From Nymphaea colorata (lineage: Eukaryota > Streptophyta > Magnoliopsida > Nymphaeales > Nymphaeaceae): a stretch of 64,000 nt of DNA. Each line of letters starts with the position of its first letter. Position 1 is the first letter of the stretch. Position numbers and translations under genes: made by a program. Location of the stretch: the NCBI RefSeq assembly GCF_008831285.2, contig NC_045147.1, forward strand, positions 13,122,854-13,186,853. The letters run 5' to 3'. The notes under the pieces were generated by a model that had not been told where the DNA came from, ran no database searches, and worked only from the letters and a program-made list of their open reading frames with translations. Shown here piece by piece: positions 12,499 through 23,621 of the stretch.

Positions 12499-12687
12499 TC
12501 AGTAGCAGCGGCGAATGGCGACTTGAACTCGGCGCTGCGGCGGGGAACATATCAGCATGAGCACCAACGCGAGGACTATGACGAGGAACACGCCCTTGTA
12601 ATCCACCTCGTCATCTTCTTCCTGTTGGAAGCAGATTGACCCCATGACCAGCGATGCTGGAGCAAGGATGAAGGGTGGCAGCACCAT
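12499..12687 (-). CDS. Small single-pass membrane protein, unknown function
   Basis: A 62-residue ORF starts at 12687 with a strong context (AAGATGG). It reads MVLPPFILAPASLVMG, then an acidic stretch (QEEDDEVD), then a hydrophobic helix of about 18 residues (GVFLVIVLALVLMLIC), and ends with a short basic tail (SPPQRR..RRCY). This looks like a small tail-anchored or single-pass membrane protein. Local GC is higher than in the flanks, and a TATATTTT-like motif on the minus strand sits about 85 bases upstream near 12770. I do not recognise the family and have not verified homologues. It could also be a chance ORF, but start context, composition and domain order favour a real gene. Confidence 0.5.
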   Translation of the reverse strand: MVLPPFILAPASLVMGSICFQQEEDDEVDYKGVFLVIVLALVLMLICSPPQRRVQVAIRRCY

Positions 12688-14845
12688 CTTTGGTATATGG
12701 CGATCAAAGAAAATTCTGGTGTCGCCTCTGTATGGAGTTCACCTTCTTTTCTTCTTGTTCGATCGGAAAATATATGAATGACCTGGGGAGCAAGCTTCAG
12801 TTGACCCATGAATTCTTGGTTAATTCGCTTGCGTATAGGTGAAGTTTCGCCATCAATAGGACTAAAAATGACGATGAAATTTTCGTTGAAACGTCGCTAC
12901 TTGGATTCAAAAAAAAAATTCGGTATAAAAGTAGACGTGGAACCTTCCTTGCCATTATTCATTCATTATCATAAATTTCAATTAAAAATATGAGGTTGAC
13001 GGTGCTATGTCTCTTACAATTTGTGATACCGATGTTTAACTTTTTACCTAAATCTAAAAACAGCACCGAACCGAACAAGGGAGGAAAGCTTCGGCCATTT
13101 TAGGTATACCCTCGACTTTAAATATTTTTCTACTCGTTCCAAAAACTACAAGATAAAAGTGTCAAATTTGATTGAAGTCCTAATTTGTAATTTCAAGAAA
13201 TTAGAAGCGTGTAATAAAATACCTAAAAGCAGATTCTTCAATTTTTACATTATAAGGGATTTTTTTTTTTCCTTTTCCTGAATGTGGCCATGGATGGATG
13301 ATCCAGAAGAGGCTTGGAAACTAAGTATGGGCACCTGCCCTCATAAGGAGTCGGGTTTGTTTTGTTCTATACTTTGAACTCGAACTTGAATTTGACTTAT
13401 TAAATTAAATATATATATATTTTAATATAAATATAATTAATTGTAATAAAATATTATAATTATATATAAAAGCTAATAAAATATATATTAAAAATATCTT
13501 ATTAAGCGGAGCCGAGCTTAGTCAGGTCCACTTGAACCAACCTAATAACTTATCGGGCCTACCAGATGCTTTTTTGTTTTTTTGCCCGAGTCGGGTCGAG
13601 TACTGGGTACCTGTCGGATACTTGACGCTCAGCCTTATTGAAAACTAGATCTCGACAATTAGGAATGTTAACGGGTTGGTATTAAATACTTGATTACTGA
13701 CCCAAATCTATATTTTATGTGTTTGAATTTGGATTGAGTATGTAATGTTGTTTGTCTAAAGTCGAAGTGCATACAAGCGTGGGATCTCATTCCTGCAACA
13801 CTTAGACTCAGTTTTAGCGATTCAGGTCTGACTTCTAATTTGAGCCTGAATATGATTGAATGAAGGCATTATGATTAGGTCAGATTTAGTAAAAGTTGGA
13901 CCCAGATATGGGCCCAAACAGTTTACACTCCTGCAACTCCACCATTTCTACCTCCAAATAGTTACATTATGACAACAACGGTTCATTTCAATATCTTGTA
14001 AACAAGAAGAGTATTTCATCTTATCATAACTAACCGTTCACATCATATGTCTTTGAATACGATCTTTTGAAGATATCAATCAATGCCTCACATCGTTAAG
14101 TGCCAAACTGATGTCTATGTCACAATTATAATGTCTAAACACTCGTGTTCAAACCTTTCTTTTTTATCCAATTTGTTTTCCTTTTTTTATTTATGAAATA
14201 ATTTAGGTTTAAATTCATTATATTTTTTTTTATAAAAACTTGAATCAAAATTGAAATAATGAAGAAATTACCAAAAGAACTTAATAATTTAACAAATAGG
14301 CACTCGTTAATTTCCAAAGCAACTCTCAAAAAGCCACTTATTGATAGAAAAAATTAGTTATTTTTATATAAAATAACAAAAAGGTACATCTCATAAAGAA
14401 CCACTTTTTTAAGCAGACAAAATAGACTTCATCTCCTACGTCCTACGTGTTTGTTTGGTTGGAGGAAAAGAGAAAGAGAAGGAAACAACAATCATTTTTT
14501 GTAATTTTTTATAAGATATTTTCAGTAAAATCTAAGGTGAATTTTATTTTAGCCTACGTACAGTGGTTGAGTTATAAATACAAAGTCAGGAGACATACTC
14601 CCCTTATCAATTTTTAATTGATAAAGAGCAAAGAGACAATTTTATTTGTAATTAAATTAACATTTGGTAAGTCATGGAGTGCCTGTGCTCCAACTTCACC
14701 GATTAAGCCGAATCAGTTAAGAATCATTCAAAAATATTAAAAAAACACTTTAATGAATAAATTATATGTATATATATATTAATTTTAAAAAGAAAAAATC
14801 GGAAGATATTTAAAAATAATAATTACAAATTCAGCTATGGTACTT
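12688..14845. other. AT-rich spacer, no gene seen
   Basis: The interval holds low-complexity A/T runs, a strongly AT block around 13400-13500, and GATC-type degenerate repeat words around 13680-13920. I see no coding region or RNA gene. Confidence 0.6.
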
Positions 14846-14849
14846 TTAA

Positions 14850-15183
14850 GGGGTGTTTGATGAGACCCAAATTGAATAATTCTAGAATTAAAATTCTCTT
14901 GAATTATGCTGATTTTGATTCTAGATTCAGAATTACGATTGCTGAATTTCTTCATTTCTCTTTAAGACATATGTCATGACAGTTTTAATTCATCAATTTT
15001 AAAATTTTAGTTCATGTTTCATTGAAAACGCCATTTGCAATTTTGGAGTTAAAATTCTTGACTATCGAACGCAAAGAAAAAATATACATAATTGAAAGTT
15101 TCATTCCAATTCCAATTTAAAGTGAAGTTTTGTTTTTAAAGTTTCAAGAATCAAAATTCAAGGCCATCAAACCAAACGCCCCC
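14850..15183. mobile_element. MITE with TTAA target-site duplication
   Basis: The 334-base element begins GGGGTGTTTGATGAG and ends CATCAAACCAAACGCCCCC, so the ends are inverted repeats of the form GGGG(G)YGTTTG. TTAA flanks both sides (14846-14849 and 15184-15187), consistent with a 4-base duplication, or TTA with one shared base. It has no coding capacity. The core is AT-rich and related to the relic at 9352-9591. The superfamily is uncertain: a TTA target would suit PIF/Harbinger and TTAA would suit a piggyBac-like mechanism. Confidence 0.65.
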
Positions 15184-15649
15184 TTAAATTGGCTACCGAA
15201 TCCAATCGAGATCGCCACCGATTAAATTCCGGTACATTGAAAAGGGGAACACCGCAACTCTCTGGCCTTCATATGCAGGAAGGAAATTGGTGGTGCGTCT
15301 TGATCTTATGCTTATGGCATCACCCGTGTTCAGTTGTTGGTGAACAAGCAGTTTTACCAAATTGGCTGTTCATCGCGTGGGTCTTTCTTATTCTTTATCA
15401 GTAAGTTGGGGAATCATTGTTTCCGGTTGCATCATTCATTCAAAAAATGATAATTTTTGTAGCAGAGCAAGAAACAGTGGCCGTTTACTTATTTTAAATG
15501 TTCTCTTGATAGTTGGTGCTGTTCTTTATATTTGTTCTGTTTGTTTTGGTGCTTCAAAGAATAAGGAGATGAATATATAAATAAGGGAAATGCATTAACT
15601 GCTTTGTTTGTAAGTGTCTGAAACTCGAAGAGTTATAGGGGAAACCTGA

Positions 15650-15895
15650 TTGTTGGATCCAAATTTAAGAAATGACATCCGAAGGGCTCCTAATTCGGAT
15701 ATACATACATATTCATTTGGATTTAGATCCGGATTTTGATTGGATTTAGTTTAAAATAAATACCATACAGATCAGTTCAAAAATTGGATTCAAATTTAGA
15801 TATGAATCCGAATTCAGATTATGCAACAGGATTTTGAATTTGAATTCAAATATAACTTTTGTTTGTTCATATTCAAATCAGAATATAGAATTATC
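15650..15895. repeat. Degenerate GGATTC/GATCC repeat tract
   Basis: Repeated words such as GGATTTAGATCC, GGATTCAAATTTAGAT, GAATCCGAATTC and TTTGAATTCAAAT give the tract partial self-complementarity. It resembles the tract at 1-840 and ends about 420 bases before the TGD1 start. Confidence 0.5.
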
Positions 15896-16311
15896 TTTGG
15901 ACGGCCATCGACCAATATCCCACAACATGGAAGCACCATGTATTCCGAGAGACAACTTTTCTTGAGACCGCTGTTTGGGTGGATGAAAAAGTAAACGAAA
16001 CGAAAGGATAAATAAAACCGTGTTTGGATGTCTGATCAAATGAAGGGAAGATGAATGATCGTAGGTTTGGAGATAAAATAATCCAAGAAGACGTCCAATC
16101 AGTTGGCTTTCTAGTGCTGACTGGGCCCAAGGTAGGCGGCTCTGCATGGATGTATCTCAGTTAGGCAGTGCCGCGGTGAACTCAGTCATCGCTTTCCATA
16201 ATCGCGCAGCGAAAGACCTCCGGGCGTCACCGTCGGCCCGTTTCCGGCGACCTAAGCGCAATCACAGCCTGGTTGGAGATGATCTCTGTGTGACCGCGAC
16301 CGGCACCGACC

Positions 16312-17367
16312 ATGGGCGCCGCCACCCTCTTTTTCTTCACTCCCACCACCGCCACTCTCTCATCCCCTCTCCGACCCTCTCACCGTCAACTCCACCGTCC
16401 CTTCACGACACTCGGCCTCAGGAGAATCCAAATCCCGACCCTTTTGGTCCGCCCGAGAACCAGAAACCGCACGGTCGGCGCCTCCTTGGAGGCGGAAGAT
16501 GACCCGCTGCCTTCTCTCTGCGTATCGGATGGCAACAACGCGCCGGAGACCAATGGCCCGGCCGCGCCTGCCGAGCTCTTTTCTAACTGGACCCCGCCGA
16601 GGTACGTCTGGCGTGGGCTGACCGTCCTCGTGCTCGCCGGCCAGGTCTTTTTCCGGGCGTTCCGAGGTCGGGTCCACTGGAAGAACTGTCTCCAGCAGCT
16701 CGAGCGAGTTGGGCCGAGATCCGTCGGCGTTTGCGTCCTCACGGCGTCGTTCGTCGGCATGGCTTTCACGATACAGTTCGTCAGGGAGTTCACCCGCCTC
16801 GGCCTGAACCGCTCAGTCGGCGGCGTCCTCGCCCTCGCCTTCTCCAGGGAGCTCAGCCCCGTTGTCACATCCATCGTCATCGCCGGTCGCATAGGTAGCG
16901 CGTTCGCCGCCGAGCTCGGGACAATGCAGGTCTCCGAGCAGATGGATACGCTTCGCGTCCTCGGATCGAACCCCGTCGACTACCTTGTCACGCCGAGGGT
17001 GATCGCCTGCTCCCTCGCGCTCCCTTTCCTAACCCTAATCTGCTTCACCATCGGTATGGCAGCCAGCGCTCTTCTCGCCGACGGCGTCTACGGCGTGAGC
17101 ATCAACATCATCCTCGATTCCGCAAGGAAGGCGCTCCGGCCATGGGACATCATTAGCGCTATGATCAAATCGAACGTATTCGGGGGGATCATCGCGGTTG
17201 TGAGCTGCGCATGGGGGGTTACCACCCATGGCGGAGCCCAGGGTGTCGGCGAATCAACTACCTCCGCGGTCGTCGTCTCGCTCGTGAGCATCTTCATGGC
17301 CGACTTCTTTCTCTCCTACTGCTTCTTTCAGGGTGCAGGGGATTCGCTCAAGTACGCAATGGGGTGA
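16312..17367 (+). CDS. TGD1: TGD1: permease of the chloroplast TGD lipid importer
   Basis: A single 351-residue exon; Arabidopsis TGD1 is about the same length. TGD1 is the inner-envelope permease that works with TGD2 and TGD3 to bring ER-derived lipid precursors into the plastid for galactolipid synthesis. Residues 1 to about 60 are rich in Ser/Thr/Arg/Pro, as in a chloroplast transit peptide. The MlaE/permease domain covers about 100-345, with AFTIQFVREFTRLG (151-164), FSRELSPVVTSIVIAGRIGS (177-196) and the signature FAAELGTMQVSEQMDTL (198-214). Several hydrophobic segments follow up to 338. The start is ACCATGG, an ideal plant context. An upstream ATG at 16146 opens a 118-codon frame overlapping this start and would matter only if it is transcribed. 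The coding sequence is very GC-rich next to AT-rich flanks. There are no breaks. Confidence 0.95.
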   Translation: MGAATLFFFTPTTATLSSPLRPSHRQLHRPFTTLGLRRIQIPTLLVRPRTRNRTVGASLEAEDDPLPSLCVSDGNNAPETNGPAAPAELFSNWTPPRYVWRGLTVLVLAGQVFFRAFRGRVHWKNCLQQLERVGPRSVGVCVLTASFVGMAFTIQFVREFTRLGLNRSVGGVLALAFSRELSPVVTSIVIAGRIGSAFAAELGTMQVSEQMDTLRVLGSNPVDYLVTPRVIACSLALPFLTLICFTIGMAASALLADGVYGVSINIILDSARKALRPWDIISAMIKSNVFGGIIAVVSCAWGVTTHGGAQGVGESTTSAVVVSLVSIFMADFFLSYCFFQGAGDSLKYAMG

Positions 17368-18326
17368 CGATGATGACGGTACAAATTTCTCTGACCGTTT
17401 CTTGTATTGATGAAATTCCATCGTTAGTTTCCCTGCAGTTTTGGAAATGTTTAGAATGTGTCCTTGTGCTTGAAGGCTGAATAGTGTTCATGGTAATTTA
17501 GATATATAATTATGGCGAAGCAATTGCCCCATAGGTTTGTTGTGATCCCCAATGCTATAAAGCTCATTAGGGAGAATTTACCAAGGTCTGTATCACAAGA
17601 AAGCAATTGAAGATCGGTGGAGGAGAAAAGTAGACTTGTTGGGTAGCCAGAGGTTCAGCTTTAATGGGCTTATTAGATACATTTCCTAGAAATGAGATTC
17701 TATCTGAGTTTGGTCTCGAATCTCATTGTTTTGGTCTTCTTGGAAGTACGTGTAGACTTTTTTTATGAAGTAATGCGAGCATGAAGTGGTAGGTACTGAC
17801 TTTAGAATTGTTGTTGCTGTTGTAGCGTTCTTTGATTAGGCATATGACTGAACTTTTTATGGGAATTGAAACCTAAAGAAACTAGGTTCAAAGCTTGATC
17901 AGTTTGCTATTTTGCCAAGGAAAGAACATGAGTGTTGGAGCAAATGAGTTCTACTCATAGGCTGGAAAGAGAGGAGGATCCATAAGGAAGTATAAAAAGG
18001 CTCCAAAACCAAAGGAACACTGAAGCACTAATGAAACAAAAAGTTTGAATCTCCAGGCTTCCATGTTCCTAGAAGTGCTTCCCAGAAGATGGAAAGGCAA
18101 AGAGATTTATGAAGCATACAGGAGAGCTGAAGATGAATTTGGCTAAATGGTCTGATAAAGATTGATAATTATGTAGATTGTAATAACAAATAAACAATTG
18201 ATTAATTTTCAAGTGGTATGCGTAAGCTTTCCTAGTCAAAATTTGTCCATTTCAAGTTTTCTTTAGCGACTCTCTTTTATGGACATAATTGTTGTAGAAA
18301 CATTTCATGTTCTTAAAAATCTGTGA
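17368..18326. other. TGD1 3' flank, no further gene
   Basis: The sequence drops back to AT-rich composition just after the stop codon. The first few hundred bases are presumably 3' UTR. I see no ORF with protein-like features and no clear mobile element before the inverted-repeat arm at 18327. Confidence 0.55.
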
Positions 18327-20218
18327 ACTTTTAGTAGTGAATCTGACGAAGGCCAGGAATTTGACTAATTTCCACTCAAGAAGAATACTCTAGATTGAAA
18401 TAAACACATTAGAATTGGATAACATATATGAGTGAATTCAAGTTAACTTCTCAACCAAAAAATGATGCTGTCGAATGGATTCATTTGCTGAATGATGTGA
18501 CACGTAAACTGTCATGGTCTAAGCTAACAAGAAATGTTTTAGACACTTTGGTCTTTTACCATATTGCTGCTCTAACATCATGAAGACCATCATTACTCTT
18601 AACTGTATTTCAGTATTTCTGATTTTTTGTTTAAGGCCTTTAAAGAGATAGACCTTTAACTTTCTCATTAGGCAAGGAAATCCCATGATGCCAGAAACAT
18701 GTTCGTTGTCCAATCTTAACAAAATCTCATACTTCTGTGGTAGTTACTCTATATCTGTACTGACTAGGCCATTGCATATGCTTGTAACCAATATTCAGAA
18801 AGAAGGAATTCCATTCGCATAGGAATTCTCAACAAGTACGAGAAGGGCAAAATCTCCACTTAATAAATTGTAGATGAAGGCCTTGAACACATAGCACTAC
18901 AATTTTTTAGAATAACCTATAAAAACTATTTTAGGCCAGGAAGAATGAATTGGAATAACTAATTATGTTAATTTATATATGGACAACTAAAAATTTGTCG
19001 AAGCACCATCTTAGGCTTGTGTAATTCCAAGAGCGCCTCCACAACAGCTAAAGGACACTAAGGAAGCAGTGAAAATTCTACTAGTGGGAGCGAACAAAAT
19101 AATTCAACTGGATGAGATGTTTACAGATGACTTCTAGCATAGCTGATGTGAAGGAGAAGAGGTACAAGTAAGGCACCTTGTAATGGACCCTGACAAGCTG
19201 GACGAGAAAACAATAGAAACAGTCTTCATCAGTTGATATCATATTGAAAAGGCATGGCTTCAATCACGATGGTGTACATGCTGATGATGAGCAACTTCAC
19301 TATGTTCACCATTGGAAATTTCTATAAATCAAATTGACTACTGCTGGTGGAAAAAATGTAAGGATATCACAGTGAGCTAAAGGGAACATCTCACATCCTT
19401 CAACAAGATACTGAACGTAAGACCGGCCAAATATGTGGTTCATATTCCTCCAGAACAATCTATTTGCAACATTTTACCATCAACCAACAACTGAAACTTT
19501 GGCTTGGCTATCTTTATGAAGTTATTTAAGTTCAGAAAGAACAACATAGTGCCTTTCCTCAGTCTACCGATTGTGAATCTTACCACAGGTTTAGACCTAC
19601 ACTTGCACAATAATAGCATGGAAGAGCTTCATCACTCGATCAGGGAAACATGAGATATTTATCTGCTTTTATGCCTAACCATAGCTTCCTTATGAGAAGC
19701 GTGACATTCTTCCCTGATATAATTGTTAAAAAAAAAGTTGCTTAACAAGGGAAGGATATCAAACTTTCACAGTGACCTAGCTATGACTGCAATTTTCATC
19801 AGGCTATATTTCTCAAACGTAATTATACAGAGACTAGTGAAGGCATGAAACATTCATAATTTGTCATCACATTTCCACAAATATGTCCCTTGCTAAGGAT
19901 ATTGTGATCATTATCACTTTCCTTAAAGGCAGAGCACGTACATTAATATTGTGATGCAAGTGCTTGCTGTGATGTTCTAATACAACAAACCATTTTTGCA
20001 CAAACAAAGACCATGACAGTTTATGTGTCACATCATTCAGCAAATGAATCCGTTCGACAGCATCATTTTTTGGTTGAGAAGAAAACTTGAATCTGAGTTT
20101 TTATTTCGATCTAGAGTAAACAGTTTACCTATTGTTTTTATTTCGATCTAGAGTATTCTTCTTGAGTGGAAATTAGTCCAGCAAATTCCTGGCCTTCGCC
20201 AGATTCACTACTAAAAGT
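18327..20218. mobile_element. Putative non-autonomous DNA transposon with ~200 bp inverted arms
   Basis: The left arm (18327-18520) and right arm (20008-20218) are inverted copies. For example, ACTTTTAGTAGTGAATCTG at the left edge is answered by CAGATTCACTACTAAAAGT at the right edge, and GTAAACTGTCATGGTCT by its complement at the inner edge. The right arm has an extra local repeat of TTTTATTTCGATCTAGAGTA. The 1.5 kb interior has no ORF above about 70 codons and no transposase motif that I can recognise. Long arms around a non-coding core suit a Mutator-like non-autonomous element. I find no target-site duplication, perhaps because the right edge was rearranged: duplication copy B starts at the very next base. 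It could alternatively be an inverted-repeat locus of another origin. Confidence 0.55.
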
Positions 20219-23200
20219 ATACAAAAGCTAAATCACTCAGGTATAGGAAAACAAAGTTTAAATGGGTGATGATCCCTCTTTATATGGAAGATAATGGGTT
20301 TGTTGGGCTTGCTATTGGACTAGCTTTGAAGACAATAAATAGTCATTAGGGCTAGCCTGAAAGTTAGAAACTAGTCCAACCTGGTCAAGGCTTATTCTTG
20401 GCCAAAATAACAATATAAAAAAAATAAAGAAATAACTACTAAAGAAAGTACATAAAAAACCTATATACACACACACACTCACACGTGCATGCACACACTG
20501 ACATACATATATGTATGTAATTAATGTCCATATAAAATATATGGCCTTATTATATATTTTTTCTAGCACTTTTCATCAAACTTACATTGCTGCAAGCCTG
20601 CAATTGAGAGTTTGCTAAAATGAAAATCAAACCTAGGAGAGCAAGGGACCTTGGTAAAGCAACATAAGCAGGTAAATGAATTTTAGATACTCTTCCTGCA
20701 TGTAATAACTATCTTTCTGTATACCTGGTAAAGTTATAGGAAATATTGTTATGAATTAGTTGGCACTATATTTACTTTTTATCATAAAATTATTTAGGTC
20801 TTTCTTGAATTCCTATCTGTTATAATAACTGTCTGAGGCTGAGCTAACTAATTTCGATTTGGTAGTTGTCATATTTTGCTTCTCCAGATGAAAATGAAAC
20901 TTTCTGCTTTTTCCATCTTCAAGATGTAAGACATTTATGCAAAAACACACGGAAACAGTTGATTACTTCCCACAGTCCCCCATCCCAACCTTCCCATGTG
21001 TTCCTTGTTTCCTTGTTTTGTGTTGCTGATCAAGCAACAACATCAGGACAACTTGGTTTATTATAAAATATATACTTTACGACAGTTTGCAACTCAATTT
21101 CCTCAAAATAAGTAAGCTTAAATCGTGCATTCCACAAGTCTTTTTCCAGAATGCTTTTAACGTTCTTGTTTTATGCCTTCTCACTTAATGTTATTAAATT
21201 TCAGAACATAAAGCAAGAATATCATAATTCTTGCACTGGAACTCTTAGCAAACAAGGGCATTCTCAGTAAAAGAAGACGTAAGACCAGATTCATTGTTAT
21301 ACTAGAGAACTGATGCAGTATAGGCTAAAATAGATCCAGATCTTTTATACAGATCCGTTTAGGCTTATTTGGATTTTGATGTATTTTTTGGGTTTGGACC
21401 TTTTAGTTTTGTGGACCCAAGATCCAATTCGGATCTCAGGCTTAGGCCCCTTAAAGGGGCTTCTTTTCTAGTGATTAGGGGTGATTGGCATTGAAAAAAA
21501 CCTAGTTACCTTTTGTTATTGAATTCCCCTTTTGTTTTCTTGTATTTTTTCTTTTTGTTCTTGCTTTTGGTGCTTTTTCTGCTGGGATTAGTGTGAGGAA
21601 CTCTAATCACTGCATCATGAACCCTTCAAACTATACTTTTGGAGTTTGCTTAAGGCCATATAAAGCTTTCTGCAAGCAGAGAAGTTTGTGTTTAATAGCA
21701 TTCATACCTGGGAGAATATCCATATGAGCTTCCTCATTGAGACCTTTTTCCTCATTGAGACCTCATCCAAAAGTACATTTTTTCACATCCATTTGCAAGA
21801 TACCCTTGTTTTATTTTAAGGCTGTAGCAATAAGGCTTCTAACACTTGTTACCCTTGTTAGTAGGTCAGATGCTTTTTAACACTAGTTTCATAACCTTTG
21901 ACAATTAATTTGGCTCTATACCTGTCTAGAAACCCTTTAGTTCTAGACTTCTGGCTAATGGAGCAATACATCCTTTGTACTAGTGTTGAGTATAAAGGGT
22001 ATCTTGCTTACTTTATTGATGCTTTCAGCAGAATAAAAAGCTAGAAAATTTTCAACCTATGAAAGAAACCAAGGGTGCAAAATAGTTATCTTCAATCCTC
22101 TCTAATAGATGAGATTGGCAAACATGAGATTGATGTGTGTGTGTGAGAGAGAGAGAGAGATGTGACATCAGGTTCAAGGGAAGCCTTTACTTGAATGTCA
22201 AGGCAAAGAGGGTTTCTATTTTGCTGATTGATGAAACTCCCCTTTGTCAAATCACAAAATCTGAGTTATCAGACGAACAAATTCCATGATCCATATGAGA
22301 CTGCTAGGATCAGTTAGTCTGCTTGACTGGTTCTTGTAAGATGTGTCGACTGTAAACTTTATCCTCTGGATTCAAAATTGAATTGAATATCAAATTGTAT
22401 TTGAACCATTGGCATCCCTACTCCTTTAGATCTGGATAGCCAAGGTCTTTTGACCCATTTATGGAGCATATGGATCCATGTTCCCTTTCCACTTGTTCCA
22501 CAAATAGAAACCAAACGGCCAATAATAGAATGCTTGATATCCTGTTCCTGGAATGCCAGGAATAGGACATTTTGTTTATAGCACTCCGCAGAGAGCGTAT
22601 TAAATGACCTCTTAAGGAATTCACCTTGAAGACCGTTACCCTCTTCCATGGTTCTTTCTTTCTAATGAATGTTCTTCCTTCTCTTTGGGTTCTTAATCTG
22701 GTTTCAATCTCATAATTTTCTAGTATTGATCTCACTAGGAGATAAATTTCTTTCGACCTTGACCTGAAGCATAAATTTTGCTCGACGTTTTTGCTTCTCC
22801 CAGATTACATGTAGTTGGCATTATGCTTTTTCGTTTAGTTTCAAAAAAGGAAAAAATAAAAGGAAAAGGTCTATCATATTCATGAGTTCTGATCAATTAA
22901 TCATTTTATGAACCTATCCTCAATGATAGTGGCTAGTATCGCTTTTGTCATGCCTATTGAGACTCGGATACTTTTGAAAGGTAGGTGATCTTTACGAACT
23001 AAAATTGCCTATTGACTGACTCAACCGGAAAGAAATGGTTGTTCTTATTTACCATTTGGTTACATTAGCTAGTTCTCATGTGGATTTCTACAACTTAAGT
23101 ATTTCTATAACACAAATTTGCCCCCTTTATTTGCTCGAATTGTTTTTCACTTAGCACTAATATAAATTGGTTCTCATCTACATGATGAAATAATTAGCTT

Positions 23201-23240
23201 TTTTTTATAATCATTTTTGTTTTCTGATTTGGATGTGTAG

Positions 23241-23621
23241 ATTGAAATAAAGAGGGTGCTTGAGGGTCTATAGGGATTTGAAGTAGACAATGTGTGCACA
23301 CTCAACATGGAAGGAAAGAAGAAGAAAAGGGGTGGTGTTGTCTTTGCAAAACCTGATTACAAAAAGGCGTATGTAACCCTGAAACAGCCACTATCTCTTC
23401 CTTCAAACTTATTTCCAATTGGGTTGATTGAAGAGGAGAAAGCTATGGGTAATAGGCTGTCAAAATCAAGCATAGTTAATGAGCAAGTGAAGAAGACCCA
23501 TTGGCTTGACAGTGATAGAGGAGATGGCTTTAAGCCCCCAAAGGAGGATGCTGCGGATGTTATTCCAGAACGTGAGAAAAAATTCCCTTGGAGCTATGTT
23601 AAATCCTGGAAACAAATGTAG
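23241..23621 (+). pseudogene. Truncated uL23m duplicate, exon 2 only, with nonsense codon
   Basis: This is the second copy of uL23m exon 2, with its acceptor (GTGTAG) kept. Codon 11 of the exon, TAC in the functional copy, is TAG here (23271-23273). The frame is otherwise open to the normal stop at 23619. Downstream changes are largely amino-acid altering (for example S to G, K to R, Q to L, M to V, E to G, S to F, G to A within about 40 codons), as expected without selection. Exon 1 and a promoter are absent. An ATG at 23307 could in theory start a 104-residue protein lacking the L23 core start, but nothing suggests this is used. Confidence 0.9.

Noticed and set aside
16360-17297. Long minus-strand ORFs across TGD1
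   Set aside because: Antisense shadows caused by the GC-rich codon use of TGD1.
18519-19263. Transposase fragments inside the inverted-repeat element
   Set aside because: Minus-strand ORFs of 60-67 codons show no transposase motif; the interior is treated as non-coding.
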